From Oenanthe sinensis (Eukaryota; Streptophyta; Magnoliopsida; Apiales; Apiaceae): a DNA stretch of 64,000 nucleotides. The notes beneath the pieces are model-generated. The model saw only the letters and a program-made list of their open reading frames with translations, was not told where the DNA came from and made no database searches. Location of the stretch: the NCBI GenBank assembly GCA_028671895.1, contig CM053799.1, forward strand, positions 44,331,455-44,395,454, written 5' to 3'. Both the position numbers and the translations under genes were made by a program. Positions 23,181 through 34,527 of this stretch are shown here, piece after piece. Every line of letters begins with the position of its first letter. Position 1 is the stretch's first letter.

Positions 23181-23377
23181 TCGAGGGAAATTTGTTCTTG
23201 GTAGTCATCTTGTGTGCTATATCTAATATGTCGATCAACTAGCCGACCTCTTTACCAAGCTTCTTGAGAAGCATCGACATTCTCTTCTCGCTCATAAACT
23301 TATTCATCAAGGATCATCCACTTTGCAGGGGAATGTTAGAGCAATTCTAGAAAATCAACACATCACATAAATCACAA

Positions 23378-24148
23378 TGTTAACGGTGGAATTCGGTGAT
23401 AACAAATTTTGGAGGGTGGTTGGAATTACAGTGATGATTGATAATGATTTTAGAGCTGAGATTGCATAAGTTGAAGAAATAATAGCACACAAGATTTGAG
23501 AGTTCTTGAATGCGAATATTTTTTCGATAACCCTTACATTGTGCCTACATACCCTTTATATAGGGATCAAGCCCAACGTAGTTATTGGGGGAGCATGAAA
23601 CCTAATAGAGTTAGATTTCATTCTCCAAAACTGATTTGGTCCACTACCTAATATAAACCTAGGATCGCATTGTCGAAACTCAGCTAAGTACAAAGAATGT
23701 GGTGGCCGGGTGATCGGCCCGACATCGTCGTAAAACCTGCCTACGCCTGACCCATCACCCTTCACATCATAACCATAATGGGCTAAACCTCAAGAAATGC
23801 TATTCGAGACGAGGAAACTAGATCCTCCTAATTGGGCCTAAGCTCAACTAGCCTATATAGAACCTAGCCTTCATGAAAATTATAAATAGCAGCAAGATCA
23901 ACAAGGAATAATATGTTTTTTAAGCCCACATTAGGCGAGGTTGATAGAACACGGGCGAAGCCCAATCCACAGGGCCCTCCCTAGCAAGTTAGTAGATAAC
24001 CGTATTTGTTTCGTAAAATGGGCGAGGTTGAAGAATGATAGTAATTGAACTCATCCACATTGGGCCTAGACCCAGTAGCTTTGAGTATGTCACCTAGAAT
24101 GAATGGCCACATATCAGGAGAGGCCACTCAATTTAGAGTGCGGTTACC
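23378..24148 (-). repeat. 3' LTR of the Tat element
   Basis: Matches the right LTR at 29230-29952 over its length. The low-coordinate end starts TGTTAACGGTGG. The other end lies by GGTTACC, next to a purine-rich stretch (minus AGGCCAGAGGG, about 24149-24159) that is the likely polypurine tract. A TATA box (CTATATAAA, minus) lies at 23555-23563. Confidence 0.8.
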
Positions 24149-24199
24149 CTCTGGCCTGGTATCCTCATTTAATCTGGTATACGATTAACATGGAATCGT

Positions 24200-25877
24200 T
24201 GAATATAGTCAACTTTTTCAAATTTCATTTCTAAGGCAAGTTTTAGTCCTGAGATCAGTGCTTCGTATTCTGCATCATTATTGGTCTCTTTGAAGGTAAA
24301 GTATATGGCACTTCTTAGGTGGTGCCCCTCTGGGCTGATAAGGACTACTCTCGTACCTCCACCTTAGTTGTTAGTGGCCCCGTCTATTCTCAGCGTCCAT
24401 CATATTTCTGGGCTGGGTGTCAATAGATTTGGAGGTATAAAATCTAGGATAACTGTTATCGCTGCAGAGTTGCTTTCTTCCTCTCCCGAAAATTCAAAAA
24501 TAAAATCAGCAAGAGATTGCCCTTTTATGGCACTCCGAGGCTTATATTCCACATCGAACTGTCCCTATTCTACCGCCCATTTCAACATTCTTCCTGAGGT
24601 TTCAGGCTTGTGAATGATTTGCCTTAGTGGATACGATGTTCTGACCTCTACCTTGTGCGCTTGAAAATATGGCCGTAATTTTTGAGATGCGATGATGAGC
24701 GCATAGACCAGCTTTTCCATGTTTGTGTATCGGGTTTTGGTATCTAACAATCTTTTATTGTCATAGTAGATGGGAAATTACGTGTCTACTTCTTCCCTAA
24801 CAAGTACAACACCGATAGAATAATCGGAAACAGCTAAGTAAAAGATCAGTGTCTCACCTTCCATAGGTTTGGTAAGTAGTGGAAGACACCCTAACTATTC
24901 TTTCAATTTTTGGAAGGCTTCCTCGAATTCTGGTGTCCACTCGAACTTCTTGCTCTCTCCTCTGATGGCTTGAAATTTTTTTTGCATTTGTCGGAGGATT
25001 TCGAGACAAACCTATTAAGAGCCACTACCCTTCCTGTTAAACTCTGTACTTCTTTCATAGTTCTTGGTGATCTCATGTTAAATAACGCTTGGATTTTTTC
25101 CGGATTGGCCTCTATTCCTTGGTTAATTACCATGAACCCCAAGAATTTGCTAGACTCAACTCTGAAAATACACTTCTATGGATTTAACTTCATGTGAAAC
25201 TTCCTCAAGATTTCAAACATCTCCCTCAAATATGTGATATGATCTGATGCTTCTTTCTATTTGACCAACATATCATCGACATAGACCTCCATAGTTTTCC
25301 CGATCTGATCTTTGAACATCATATTCACTAGCCGCTGATACGTTGCTCTGACATTGATGAGTCTGAAAGATATCCCGATATAAAAATACAATCATCGTCA
25401 GTGATAAATGGTGTGTTCTCCTAATCCGGTTCATATATGGGGATTTGATTATACCTGAGTAAGCATCCATGAAACTTAGAAGGGCATGTCCGGCAGTGAC
25501 ATCTATAAGTTGATCAATGATGAGAAGGGGAAACTATCTTTGGGACAAGCCTTATTCAGGTCCGTGAAATCTACGCACACTCTCCATTTTCCATTGTTCT
25601 TCTTCACCAACACTGGATTAGCCAACCAATTTAGTTAGAATGATTCTTTGACTAAACCGACATTGAGAAGATGATCAACTTCTTCTTTCAGAGCCTCTGC
25701 CCTCTCTTCATTGATGGCTCTACACTTCTTCCTTAGCCCCTTTCTTTTTGGGTCAATATTGAAGTGGTGACACGTGTTTTTCAGATCAATCCCCACCATG
25801 TCTGCATGACTCCAAGCAAAAACATCCAAATTACTCTTTAGGAAGTTGACAAGGTCTACCTTTAATCCTTCCTCCAA
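24200..25877 (-). pseudogene. Tat reverse transcriptase and two RNase H domains
   Basis: RT begins in frame 25877-25635 (VNFLKSNLDVFAWSHADMVG, then LLNVGLVKESF). Frame 25142-24903 carries the RT end (NPEKIQALFNMRSPRTMKEV). Frame 24750-24565 is the Gypsy RNase H (TRYTNMEKLVYALI). Beyond it, around 24235-24400, the minus strand reads LRIDGATNN, then TRVVLISPEGHHLRSAIYF and NNDAEYEALISGLKLALE, the additional RNase H typical of the Tat lineage. Many stops and frameshifts. These domains would copy the element RNA and degrade the template. Confidence 0.8.
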
Positions 25878-26051
25878 ACGTGTTCCAATATGAAGTACCT
25901 TTCATTAATCTTCGGGATCTACCCTATTTTTTGTTGTATCCTCAGCTGGCCCCATTTTTTTAACTGTTTCGGGCAACCTTGGGTCGATGTCCACTTCGAA
26001 CCTCTTTACTCTACTAGTTTTTCTAATTTCACAGATATTCTTAACCTCTCC

Positions 26052-26943
26052 CTAGGGTTCCTCTAACTCTGTTGTGACGATGACTCTTTCCTCAATCATT
26101 TGAGGCCATATTTCGAACAAGTCAATACAAGGGACATCTTCCCTCATTACGCTCTTTCCTCTCCTTGCTCTTGCTACCCACTGTTCTTCTTCATTGTCGC
26201 TAGCATCTTCTACAATCCCCTTGCAGAACTGTTCCAGGTTTGTCTCAACCATAACAGATTCGATCATTAGTACTTGAGGGGTCTCCATATTTTCTTTTGG
26301 TAGGGCCTCTAGTAAATTGTTTGGAAGTTCACAACCTTGGGTTTATCATCGTCCGGGAAGTGCACGACGTGTGTCATATTATATGAGGGTTGTCAAAACC
26401 TCGGAGGTTTGAAAGAACGGGTTGTTTCATGAGCCCCTTCTTCTTCAAAGTTGATCATCTCTATATCAGGATCGTTCGAGTTTTTACCTTTTTCACAGAT
26501 CTGACCATTTTGTTGTAGTAATATCTTAAGTCATACTGACAGCCTTTTACACAACATATGCCTTACAGTGTGGGAAAGTTTATTGACAAATGTTAAATTG
26601 AGGTCACCACCCGCATCTCCTTCAGAATTGGTCTCCCGACTAAAGTATTGTAGTAGGTGGGTTGATCGATAACCATGAACTCTGTTATCTGGGTGGTGGA
26701 TTGTGGATCTTCTCCCAAGGTCACCGGTAGATTGATGGTTCCCTTTACTTTGATAGAGTCCCTTGTGAACCCATAAACATGCGAAGTTCCTTGCAATAGT
26801 TCTTTGTCCAGTAGACCCATCTTCTTTAATTTTCCATAATATAAGATGTTAACAGAACTCCCATTGTCGATGAAAACCTGATGCACGTTCCTGGATCCGA
26901 TTCTGATGTTCACGACCAAAGCATCGTTATGAGGGTGGTGCAC
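26052..26943 (-). pseudogene. Tat aspartic protease and linker
   Basis: Frame 26943-26593 contains the retropepsin active-site region VFIDNGSSVNILYYGKLKKM, with Asp-Asn-Gly at the position where this lineage usually has D-T-G or D-G-G, and the C-terminal YNTLVGRPILKEM block. Frame 26288-26052 is an acidic linker (EDASDNEEEQWVARARRGK) before RT. In the full element this protease would process the polyprotein. Confidence 0.7.
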
Positions 26944-27118
26944 CCACTTTGCATCTTCTTCGGAAATGATGATTTGTGTATCTTCACCTCTGAATAACTT
27001 AGGTAATCTTTCTAAGAGGTGATTGACATTAATGAGAGGTGGTTGTTTAGCCTCTCTAGAATACCTCTCCGGTATACCTCTCCATTGCGTTCCTGCTATT
27101 CCCCCGGATATGAGGACC

Positions 27119-28376
27119 TCATGATATTGTGTGAATGCTACCTTCTCGAACTGGCCTAAGCTGAATATTGGTCGCTTTGTCTTGTTTGTCAGCGTCTTTG
27201 TTGATATCTTTCTTATTCATTGCATCCTCTTTATACTTCTTCACTTCCCGCACCACCCATTCTATCAGCTTCCCTTCTTTAATCAAAGCTTCGATCTCGT
27301 CTTTCAAGTGTCTACATTCATGGGTGTTGTGCCCATGGGTTTCATGATAGGTGCAATACTTCTTCTTGTCTGAGGTATACTTAGCTGTGATGGGCGTGGG
27401 CTTGCCATAGATCCACTCTCCCTTTGTCACTTAGTAGATATGCTCAATAGATGCCACTAGCGGGGTGAATTTGTGTTTCACAACTCTCTTCTTGGATGGA
27501 CTATATGCTCGTGGACTTTCTAAGGGGCTTTCCAGACCTCTCACTTCCACGGAGTTCACGTCACTATGGTTATTCTTCTTTGGGCTTGATGATTTGTCCC
27601 TTCTCATACCTCTTTCGTTGCGCGGAGTGTTATCATACTTTTTAATCCTTATCAAATTTTCTTCTTCTCTTTTGAAAGGTTCTTCAAGAGTGAGGTACCT
27701 TGCGCTGCAGCTTTTTCTAGAAATCACTCTCAGTCTTCACTCTTGCTATCAAGAAGTTTTTCACAATTTCATCGGTAGCCCCTTAGACAATTGGAACTTC
27801 TGCATTGAAACGTATACAGTACGAGTGTAGAGTTTCCTCTTCCCGCTTACGTATGTTAGTCAAGGTTGTGACCGGTGGCGCATATTGCATTGACGACTGA
27901 AATTGAGTTAAAAACAGCTTCATCATCTGTTTCCATGAGGTGATTGATTCTGGGGCCAAGCTTTGGAACCATTGGAGTGCGTTTTCTCTCAGAGTTGAGG
28001 CAAAAACCCTACACTTTGTTAAATTCTCCACTTGGTATACTTCCATCTCCGTGTTAAACCTCTCAAGATATTCGACGGGATCTGAACTCCCAGCAAATCT
28101 TAAGTCACCTACACCCCTGAATGAGGCTGGGAAGGGAGAATGTCATACATCAACTGTGAACTATGATTGGGGTGGTGGTGGAAGATTGTGTCTAGTTCCC
28201 TCCACTTGAACCAGTAGTCTCCGTAAATGATCCGTCTGGATATTCCATAGCCCTTGTATTGGCTGCTCATCTTCCCCGTTCAGCGGTCTTTCTTTATTTT
28301 CCATGTGTGTGGAAAACTTGTTCTTGCTGATGGTCATTGCCTCTACCATTCCTCTAAATCCATCATTTTCGGGCAC
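27119..28376 (-). pseudogene. Tat gag and zinc motif
   Basis: Frame 28376-28161 is the gag N-terminal part. Frame 28046-27783 carries the retrotransposon gag core (TLRENALQWFQSLAPESITS, then FLTQFQSSMQ). Frames 27727-27431 and 27430-27119 continue through a charged region to YCTYHETHGHNTHECRHLKD, the zinc motif of Tat gag proteins. In-frame stops separate the pieces. A 211-codon frame on the opposite strand (28600-29235) overlaps the untranslated leader and gag start and is considered a shadow. Confidence 0.75.
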
Positions 28377-29229
28377 TTGGCTGGTTATCTATAGTCGCTT
28401 ATATGCGATGATTGGGTGTGTCTTCCCTTTGGTATCGACCTCTACTCTATCCCCGATCAGACCCAGGCTGATAACTTCTATGCTTCTTATCTATCCTTTA
28501 GCCTGAGTCCGTCTGGTAGCCTCTCTGACTTTGTCACTCCCAACGACTCATTGTCCTCATCTTTCATGGAAAGATGGTGTCCGGGGTTGGTTTTAAGATT
28601 TGAATGTCATCTACGGAAGGGGCCTTCTAGTTATCATACATCGTCGTTTCATGCTCCTTGTTGCCACGACCGTTCTCCTAGTGATTTCTGTTGCTTCTAT
28701 TAAACCTCTCTCCTCCATGTCCACGGTCGTATACACGCCTTCCCCAATCTACTCGGTCTCTGTTAGGTCCCTGTCGCTCAAAATCAACAGACCAATGCCT
28801 TACCTCAGGTGCTATTTTGTTACGGGCTACACCATATGTCAATATACGCGGCGTCACTTCACGGGATCTCTTATGTGGCACATGAATCTCCCCTTTAGTG
28901 TTTCCCTTCTCTACCATAGGCTCTTTACCCGTATGATGGTCTCGACTCTTTTGCTAATTTCCAACGATCACACTTTCCCAGTTCTTGAAACTCTTCTCAA
29001 TGGAACTCATCCGCTCATCAAAACTGGTGATTTGGTTGAATACTTCTTCATTACTCATCATGATTGTTGGTTGTTTTCGTGCAGTGGTTGGTCTTTTGGT
29101 GTCGCAGAATCAGAGACGTTCAACAATGGGTTCTCTCTCTCAATCTCTGACCGTTCATCATTATTGTTTGGTGTGAATTGCGACATCCTTCCTCTAGGGA
29201 TGTTAAAAGCTCCTCCTTCTAGCGCCAAT

Positions 29230-29952
29230 TATTAATAGAGGAATTTGATGATAACAAATTTCAGGGGGTTGCTAGAATTATGGTGATGATTAATGATGAT
29301 TTTAGGGCTAAGATTGCTTAGGTTGAAGAGACAATAGCACACAAGATTTGAGAGTTCTTGAATGCCAATGACTGTTCGATAACCCCTACAATGTGCCTAC
29401 GTACCCTTTATATAGGGATTAGGCCTAATATAGTTCTTGGGGAGTACGAAACCTAAAATACGCCTGGCCTTAGGTTGTTGAAACACAACTACGTACAAAG
29501 AATGTGGCGACTAGGTGATCGGCCCGACATCGTCATAAAATCAGCCTAGGCCTGACCCATCACCCTTCATATCGTAACCATAATGGGCTAGTCCTCCAAA
29601 AATGTTATTCGAGAAGAGGGAACTAGATCTCCCTAATTGGGTTTAAGCTCAACTAGCCTAGATGGAGCCTAACCTTCATATGAATTATAGATAGCAGCAG
29701 GATCTTCAAGGAATAATATGTTTTTTAGGCCCACATTGGGCGAGTGATAGAACACGGGCGAAGACCAATCCACAAGCCCCTCCCTAGCAAGTTAGTAGAT
29801 AATCGTATTCATTCCGCAAAGTGAGTGAGGTTAAAGAATGATAGTAATTGAACTCATGCACATTGGGCCCAGACTCAATAACTTTGATTATGTCACCTAG
29901 AAAGAATGGCTGCATATCAGGCGAGGTCACTCAATTTAGGGCGAGGTTATCA
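29230..29952 (-). repeat. 5' LTR of the Tat element
   Basis: Starts (minus) TGATAACCTCGCCC at 29952 and ends next to ATTGGCGCTAG, a TGGCGC-type primer binding site common in Tat elements (about 29218-29229). TATA box at 29407-29415 (minus CTATATAAA). It is 723 bp, slightly shorter than its partner through indels. Confidence 0.8.
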
Positions 29953-30110
29953 AAAATATGATAAGGCAGATTTTGCCTATAACGCACAACAACACAAATT
30001 TGATGTTACTTGAATTCAAACATAGATTTAGTTCTGTAATTACAGCAGTTAATTACTCTTGTAAATAACTCTAATAATATTGCAAGTAACTATTCTCATA
30101 ACTTGCTTAA

Positions 30111-31349
30111 TGTTAGACCCTTAGGCTTTTTAGCCTAAGTCTGGTGCTGCGGGCCGGGGCGGTGGCTTACTTGAGAGGCTTAAGACGTTGGGTTTCAGCA
30201 CCAGAGTTGCAAGCCAGGCATGGGGCTTGGCATTGAGATGAAGTTAGGCACATGGGGCACATGAGGCACACATGGGGGGAATGGGGCACTTGCGACTATA
30301 AGGGCACTTGCATGAGTTGGAGATGTCAAAGGCTTAGATCATGACAACGGAGGCAAATGAATGAATAGCCAGGCACGGACACAGAGAACATGCATTGTGG
30401 GCACACTTGATTCTAGAGGGGTCACGCAGCATGGCGCAAGGGTAAGAGAGGCAGGATTGGGTGAGACTTGAACAAGGGCACGGCTGGCTTAAGGGAGAGT
30501 CATCATTCACCATTAGTCCTCAATGACACAAATGCGATATGGCAGACGAGTCTTAAGGAGTCAGACATGGTGGGCTTAGCTAAGGCATGGTTCTGTGGTG
30601 GAGCTGGATAGGTAATGCCATCAGTTAGGCCAGGGTTGGAGTATGATGCAGGCATGACATGGATTCAATGGGCAAGATGGAATTGGGCTTATACATATCA
30701 TATGAATGGGCTTTATTTGATATGGTATAAGACAATATCTTCTAAGGGTGGAAATCAAGGGATACGATTCAGCATATCTCACAGAATATTCTAGAAGGAA
30801 GATTATCCTTGGAATATTCCAAAAAGAAGGATTGTGTGGGAGTTTATCAAGGAGGATCTTCGCCAAAGATGGAAATTTTGGATGGGCTTGAGTCATCCAA
30901 AGTCCGTTTAGCTGCCTATATAAGAAGGAGCTACTTCATTCTCATTCATTTATTCACTCATAGTTGAGAGACACACTTGTAGAGAGAAGTGAGAGCAAAA
31001 TACAGAGAGAGCTATATAGAGTTTTAGAGAGAGAAAGAGCTTTGTAGTGAGGCACTCTTGTATTACTAGCAGTTAGTGGGTAGTTGTGCCGAGCTGTGGC
31101 AAGCAGGCCTAGATTGTTAGATCCTTTTTGTTGAGTAATAAAAAGGTTGGGGGTTCCCCGTATATGCTCGTCTCGTTTATATAGTGAAGTTGTTACTAAC
31201 CCATTTTGCAGGCATCGAGTTGTGAAGACTAAGGCCCAAGGGTTAGCTGCGCATTGTTGGCCAGGCTCTAGGCGTAGAGTTGGCGCATCACTCAGCCAAA
31301 AGTTTGAAAAATTAGTCGTTGGTCGACGCTTCCGCACGGCTGTGTGACA
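30111..31349 (+). repeat. 5' LTR of the chromovirus
   Basis: 1,239 bp, TGTTAGACCC to GTGTGACA. Its first bases contain a short palindrome (CTTAGGC, TTTTTA, GCCTAAG). It carries a TATA box at 30917-30924 and a possible poly(A) signal (AATAAAAAGG near 31136-31145). A TTTTGCAG splice-acceptor-like site sits near 31205-31212. Confidence 0.92.
30917..30924 (+). promoter_or_regulatory. TATA box of the chromovirus 5' LTR
   Basis: TATATAAG followed by a pyrimidine-rich start region (CTACTTCATTCTCATTC). In the 3' LTR the same site is TATGTAAG, so only the upstream copy keeps the consensus. Confidence 0.6.
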
Positions 31350-31365
31350 GTTGGTATCCGAGCTG
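31350..31365 (+). other. Primer binding site of the chromovirus
   Basis: Directly after the LTR end the sequence reads GTTGGTATCCGAGCTG, a variant of the initiator-Met tRNA complement (TGGTATCAGAGC) with A-to-C at one position. Confidence 0.65.
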
Positions 31366-31383
31366 CGTTGAGAGAACGTTGCT

Positions 31384-32643
31384 ATGGTTGGTCCTACAGT
31401 TGCTTCTGTGAATGACAGAGTTACCAGACTTGAGGGGATGCATGACGAACCGCAGTCTGCCGATGTTGCACCAGTGTAAGAGCAATGTGCAACTATGAGG
31501 TCTGATATTGATCAAATCAGACGGATCCTAGAGAATCACCTACGTGAAGCTGAGGGGAAAATTGCTGAGTTGGAGAATACTTCAGTGGAGCTTTATGAGG
31601 AGGTGACTATTCTGAAGAAGGCAGTGGCTGTTGGGGGCAGTACCTCGGGTGAAGCTACGAGAAATTTCAAGGTGCCAGAGCCTAATTTATATGAGGGTGG
31701 CAGAGATGCTAAGGCATTGGAGAATTTCTTGTGGGATATGGAGCAGTATTTCAAGGCGGCTCATATCAGTGATGGTGAACAAGTGACTGTGGCTAGTATG
31801 TTTCTTGCAGGTGACGCCAAGTTATGGTGGCGTACTTGCATGGATGATGTTGAAAGCATAGGGAGGCCTAAAATTGAGACTTGGGATGTCTTGAAGAAAG
31901 AGCTTAAGGAGCAGTTCTTGCCTAATAATGTTGCATGGGTGGCTAGGGAGAAGCTAAAGCACTTGAAGCAGACGGGCACTGTGCGATATTATGTGAAGGC
32001 ATTTACTTATAATCTGTTGGACATTCATGACATGGCAGAGGCAGACAAGTTGTTTAACTTTTGTTCGGGTTTGAAGCTATGGGCACAGGCTGAGCTAAGG
32101 AGACAGAATGTCAAAGACTTGACAGTAGCTATTGTAGCAGTCGATAGCTTGGTGGATTTTAATTTTACAACGGGTTCTAGTGACAAGGGGAAGCAAACCC
32201 AGGGTGCTAAGGAGAGATTTCAAAAGTTCAAATCCAAAGACAAGAAGAAAGTCCAAGACGGGGATCAAGGCAAAGCCAAAATTGGTGGTGGGCAAACAAA
32301 GAAGCCGTTGAGGTGCTATATTTGTGAAGGTCCTCATATGATGAAAGATTGTCCAAAGAAGGAGAAGTTGAACGCTATGACCATGAATGAGAAAAGGAAG
32401 GAGCCTACAAGGGTTAATCCACTCAGAATGGTGAATGCACTGCAGACAAAGGAAGCTGTGAAGTCATCTAGTTTGTTGTATGTGCAGGTTGTCATCAACG
32501 GGCATGAGGTGATGGCAATGGTAGACACTGGTGCTACTAATAATTTTGTGGCTGATAGGTGTGCGGAGCATCTTGGCTTGGCTTTAGGAGCAAGCACTAG
32601 CCGCGTTAAAGTTGTGAATTCTGAGGCGCAAGTGATCACATGA
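31384..32643 (+). pseudogene. Chromovirus gag with CCHC knuckle and protease
   Basis: The ATG at 31384 (MVGPTVASVNDRVTRLEGMH) is the likely original start; an in-frame TAA at 31477-31479 interrupts it, and the frame is then open from 31495. The gag core runs through LENFLWDMEQYFKAAHI, FLAGDAKLWW and LKEQFLPNNVAWVAREKL. The knuckle CYICEGPHMMKDC (32314-32352) has the CX2CX3HX4C spacing common in this group. The protease follows with AMVDTGATNNFVADR (catalytic Asp near 32524). A TGA at 32641-32643 ends the open stretch in the same frame as pol. Both stops are one transition from Gln or Arg codons. Confidence 0.88.
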
Positions 32644-34527
32644 TCATCATTGGCGGATCTCACAGTTGGTTCATGGACTGGAAAGGTAACACTCTTGGCT
32701 GTCCCACTCGATGAATTTGACGTTATACTTGGGATGGATTTTCTGTTGAAAGCCAAGGCTACAGTGATGCCACATCTTGGAGGGATAATGGTTGGGGATG
32801 AGGATACTCCTTGCTTTGTGAAGGGTGTTATTGATCGTAACTCAGGGAAGCAAAAGATGGGACTGTTGTCAGCTATGCAGGTTGAGGCAGAGCTCAAGCG
32901 TGGTGAATTGACTTTTCTAGCTGCTTTCGTGGAGGTGAAGGATGATCAGATGGTGATGCCTGATGGTGTTGCTTCTACACTCACAGAGTTTGAAGATGTC
33001 ATGCCCCCAGAGTTGCCCAAGACATTGCCACCAAGGAGAGCTGTGGATCACAAGATTGAGCTGGAGCTGGGCGCACGGGCGCCGTCTCAAGCTCCTTACC
33101 ACATGGGACCTATGGAGTTAGCTGAGCTGAGGAAGCAGCTGAATGAGCTTTTGGAGAGTGGGTATATTCAACCATCTAAAGCTCCCTATGGTGCCCCAGT
33201 CTTATTTTAGAAGAAGGCAGATGATTCTTTGCGAATGTGTGTAGACTATCGTGCCTTGAACAAGGTAACTATCAAAAACAAGTACCCTGTTCTAAATGTT
33301 GTTGAGCTGTTTGACAGGCTCTCGAAGGCTAAGTACGTTATGAAGTTGGATCTGAGGTCGGGATATTGGCAAGTCAGAATTGCAGTAGGAGATGAACCTA
33401 AGACCGCATGTGTGACGAGGTATGGGTCTTATGAATTCCTAGTTATGCCTTTTGGTTTAACAAATGCCCCTGCTACATTCTATAATCTTATGAATGAGGT
33501 GCTATATGAGTACCTAGACCGCTTTGTCGTTGTGTACTTGGATGATATTGTGATCTACAGTGATAGTCTTGAAACTCACTTAGACCACTTAAGGTGCATT
33601 TTCACTAAACTGCGAGAACATAGCCTCTATGTGAAGAAGGAGAAATGTGAGTTCTGCAGGGAGGAGATTCATTTCCTTGGGCATGTGATTAGCCAAGGGA
33701 TGGTGAAAATGGACAAGAAGAAAGTTGAGGCCATCATTGATTTGCCTGCTCTAAAGAAAGTTGCTGAGTTGAGATCTTTTCTTGGTCTTGCGAACTACTA
33801 CCACAAGTTCATTCAGGGATACTCGAAGCAGGTGAGTGTTTTGACAGATTTGCTAAAGAAGGATCATATCTGGGATTGGAATGATGAGTGCCAACAGGCG
33901 TTTAAAAAGCTGAAAGTTGCAGTTTTTTCAGAGCCCGTGCTCAAACTTCCAGATTTTGAGATACCATTTGAGGTGCATATTGATGCTTCTGATCGTGCTG
34001 TGGGTGGAGTGTTGGTTCAGTTGGGACATCCGGTGGCCTATGAAAGTCGAAAGCTGAAGGATGCTGAACAGAGGTACAGTACCCATGAAAAGGAGATGAC
34101 AGTTGTGGTGCATTGTTTGGAAATATGGCGGCATTACTTGTTGGGAGCGAAGTTTGTGGTTTGCACGGACAATGTGGCAAACACTTATTTCAAGACACAA
34201 AAGAAGCTGACCCCAAAGCAGGCACGTTGGCAGGAAGTTCTGGCAGAATTTGACTTTGTGTGGGTGCACAAACCGGGGGCACAAAACCAGGTGGTAGATG
34301 CATTGAGCAGAAAGGTGAAAGAATCTTTGGTATCTATGTCAGTGGTGGACACTGAGTTCCTAGAAGAGATCAGGAAACATTCAAAAACCGATGTTGTGTA
34401 TCTGAAGCTTATGGAGGAAGTGAAGTCGGGCGTGGTTCATAAGTATTGGCTGGAGGATGGGCTTTTGTATGTGAAAGGCAATAAGCTCTATGTACCTATG
34501 GGGGGACACTTCGGCAATGAATTTTGA
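32644..34527 (+). pseudogene. Chromovirus protease end, reverse transcriptase and RNase H
   Basis: In frame with gag. The first part (32650-33207) ends the protease (FDVILGMDFLLKA) and starts RT (AELRKQLNELLESGYIQPSK), then meets a TAG at 33208-33210. RT continues with RMCVDYRALNKVTIKNKYP, LDLRSGYWQVRI, MPFGLTNAPATF and the catalytic VVYLDDIVIY (Asp pair at 33541-33546, intact). RNase H follows: EVHIDASDRAVGGVLVQ and YSTHEKEMTVVVHCLEIW, ending DNVANTYF and VDALSRK. A frameshift near 34524 separates it from integrase. The catalytic residues look intact; the stops and the frameshift are what disable it. Confidence 0.9.

Larger units (their letters stand above)
23378..29952 (-). mobile_element. 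Tat-lineage Gypsy retrotransposon lacking integrase
   Basis: A minus-strand element with 5' LTR (29952-29230), gag, protease, RT, RNase H, a second plant-type RNase H and 3' LTR (24148-23378). The Gypsy Tat lineage is indicated by the gag style, the CX3H-GH-ECRHLKDEIE zinc motif and the dual RNase H. After the second RNase H (near 24200) the 3' LTR begins at once, leaving no room for an integrase domain. Frames are short and broken, so the copy is old and defective. No matching TSD is seen (CACAA on the left, AAAAT on the right). Confidence 0.85.

Noticed and set aside
28600..29235. 211-codon plus-strand frame
   Set aside because: Antisense to the leader and gag start of the Tat element; no protein-family resemblance.
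30621..31337. Minus-strand frames duplicated at 36348-37091
   Set aside because: They lie in the LTRs of the plus-strand chromovirus; conservation only reflects LTR duplication.
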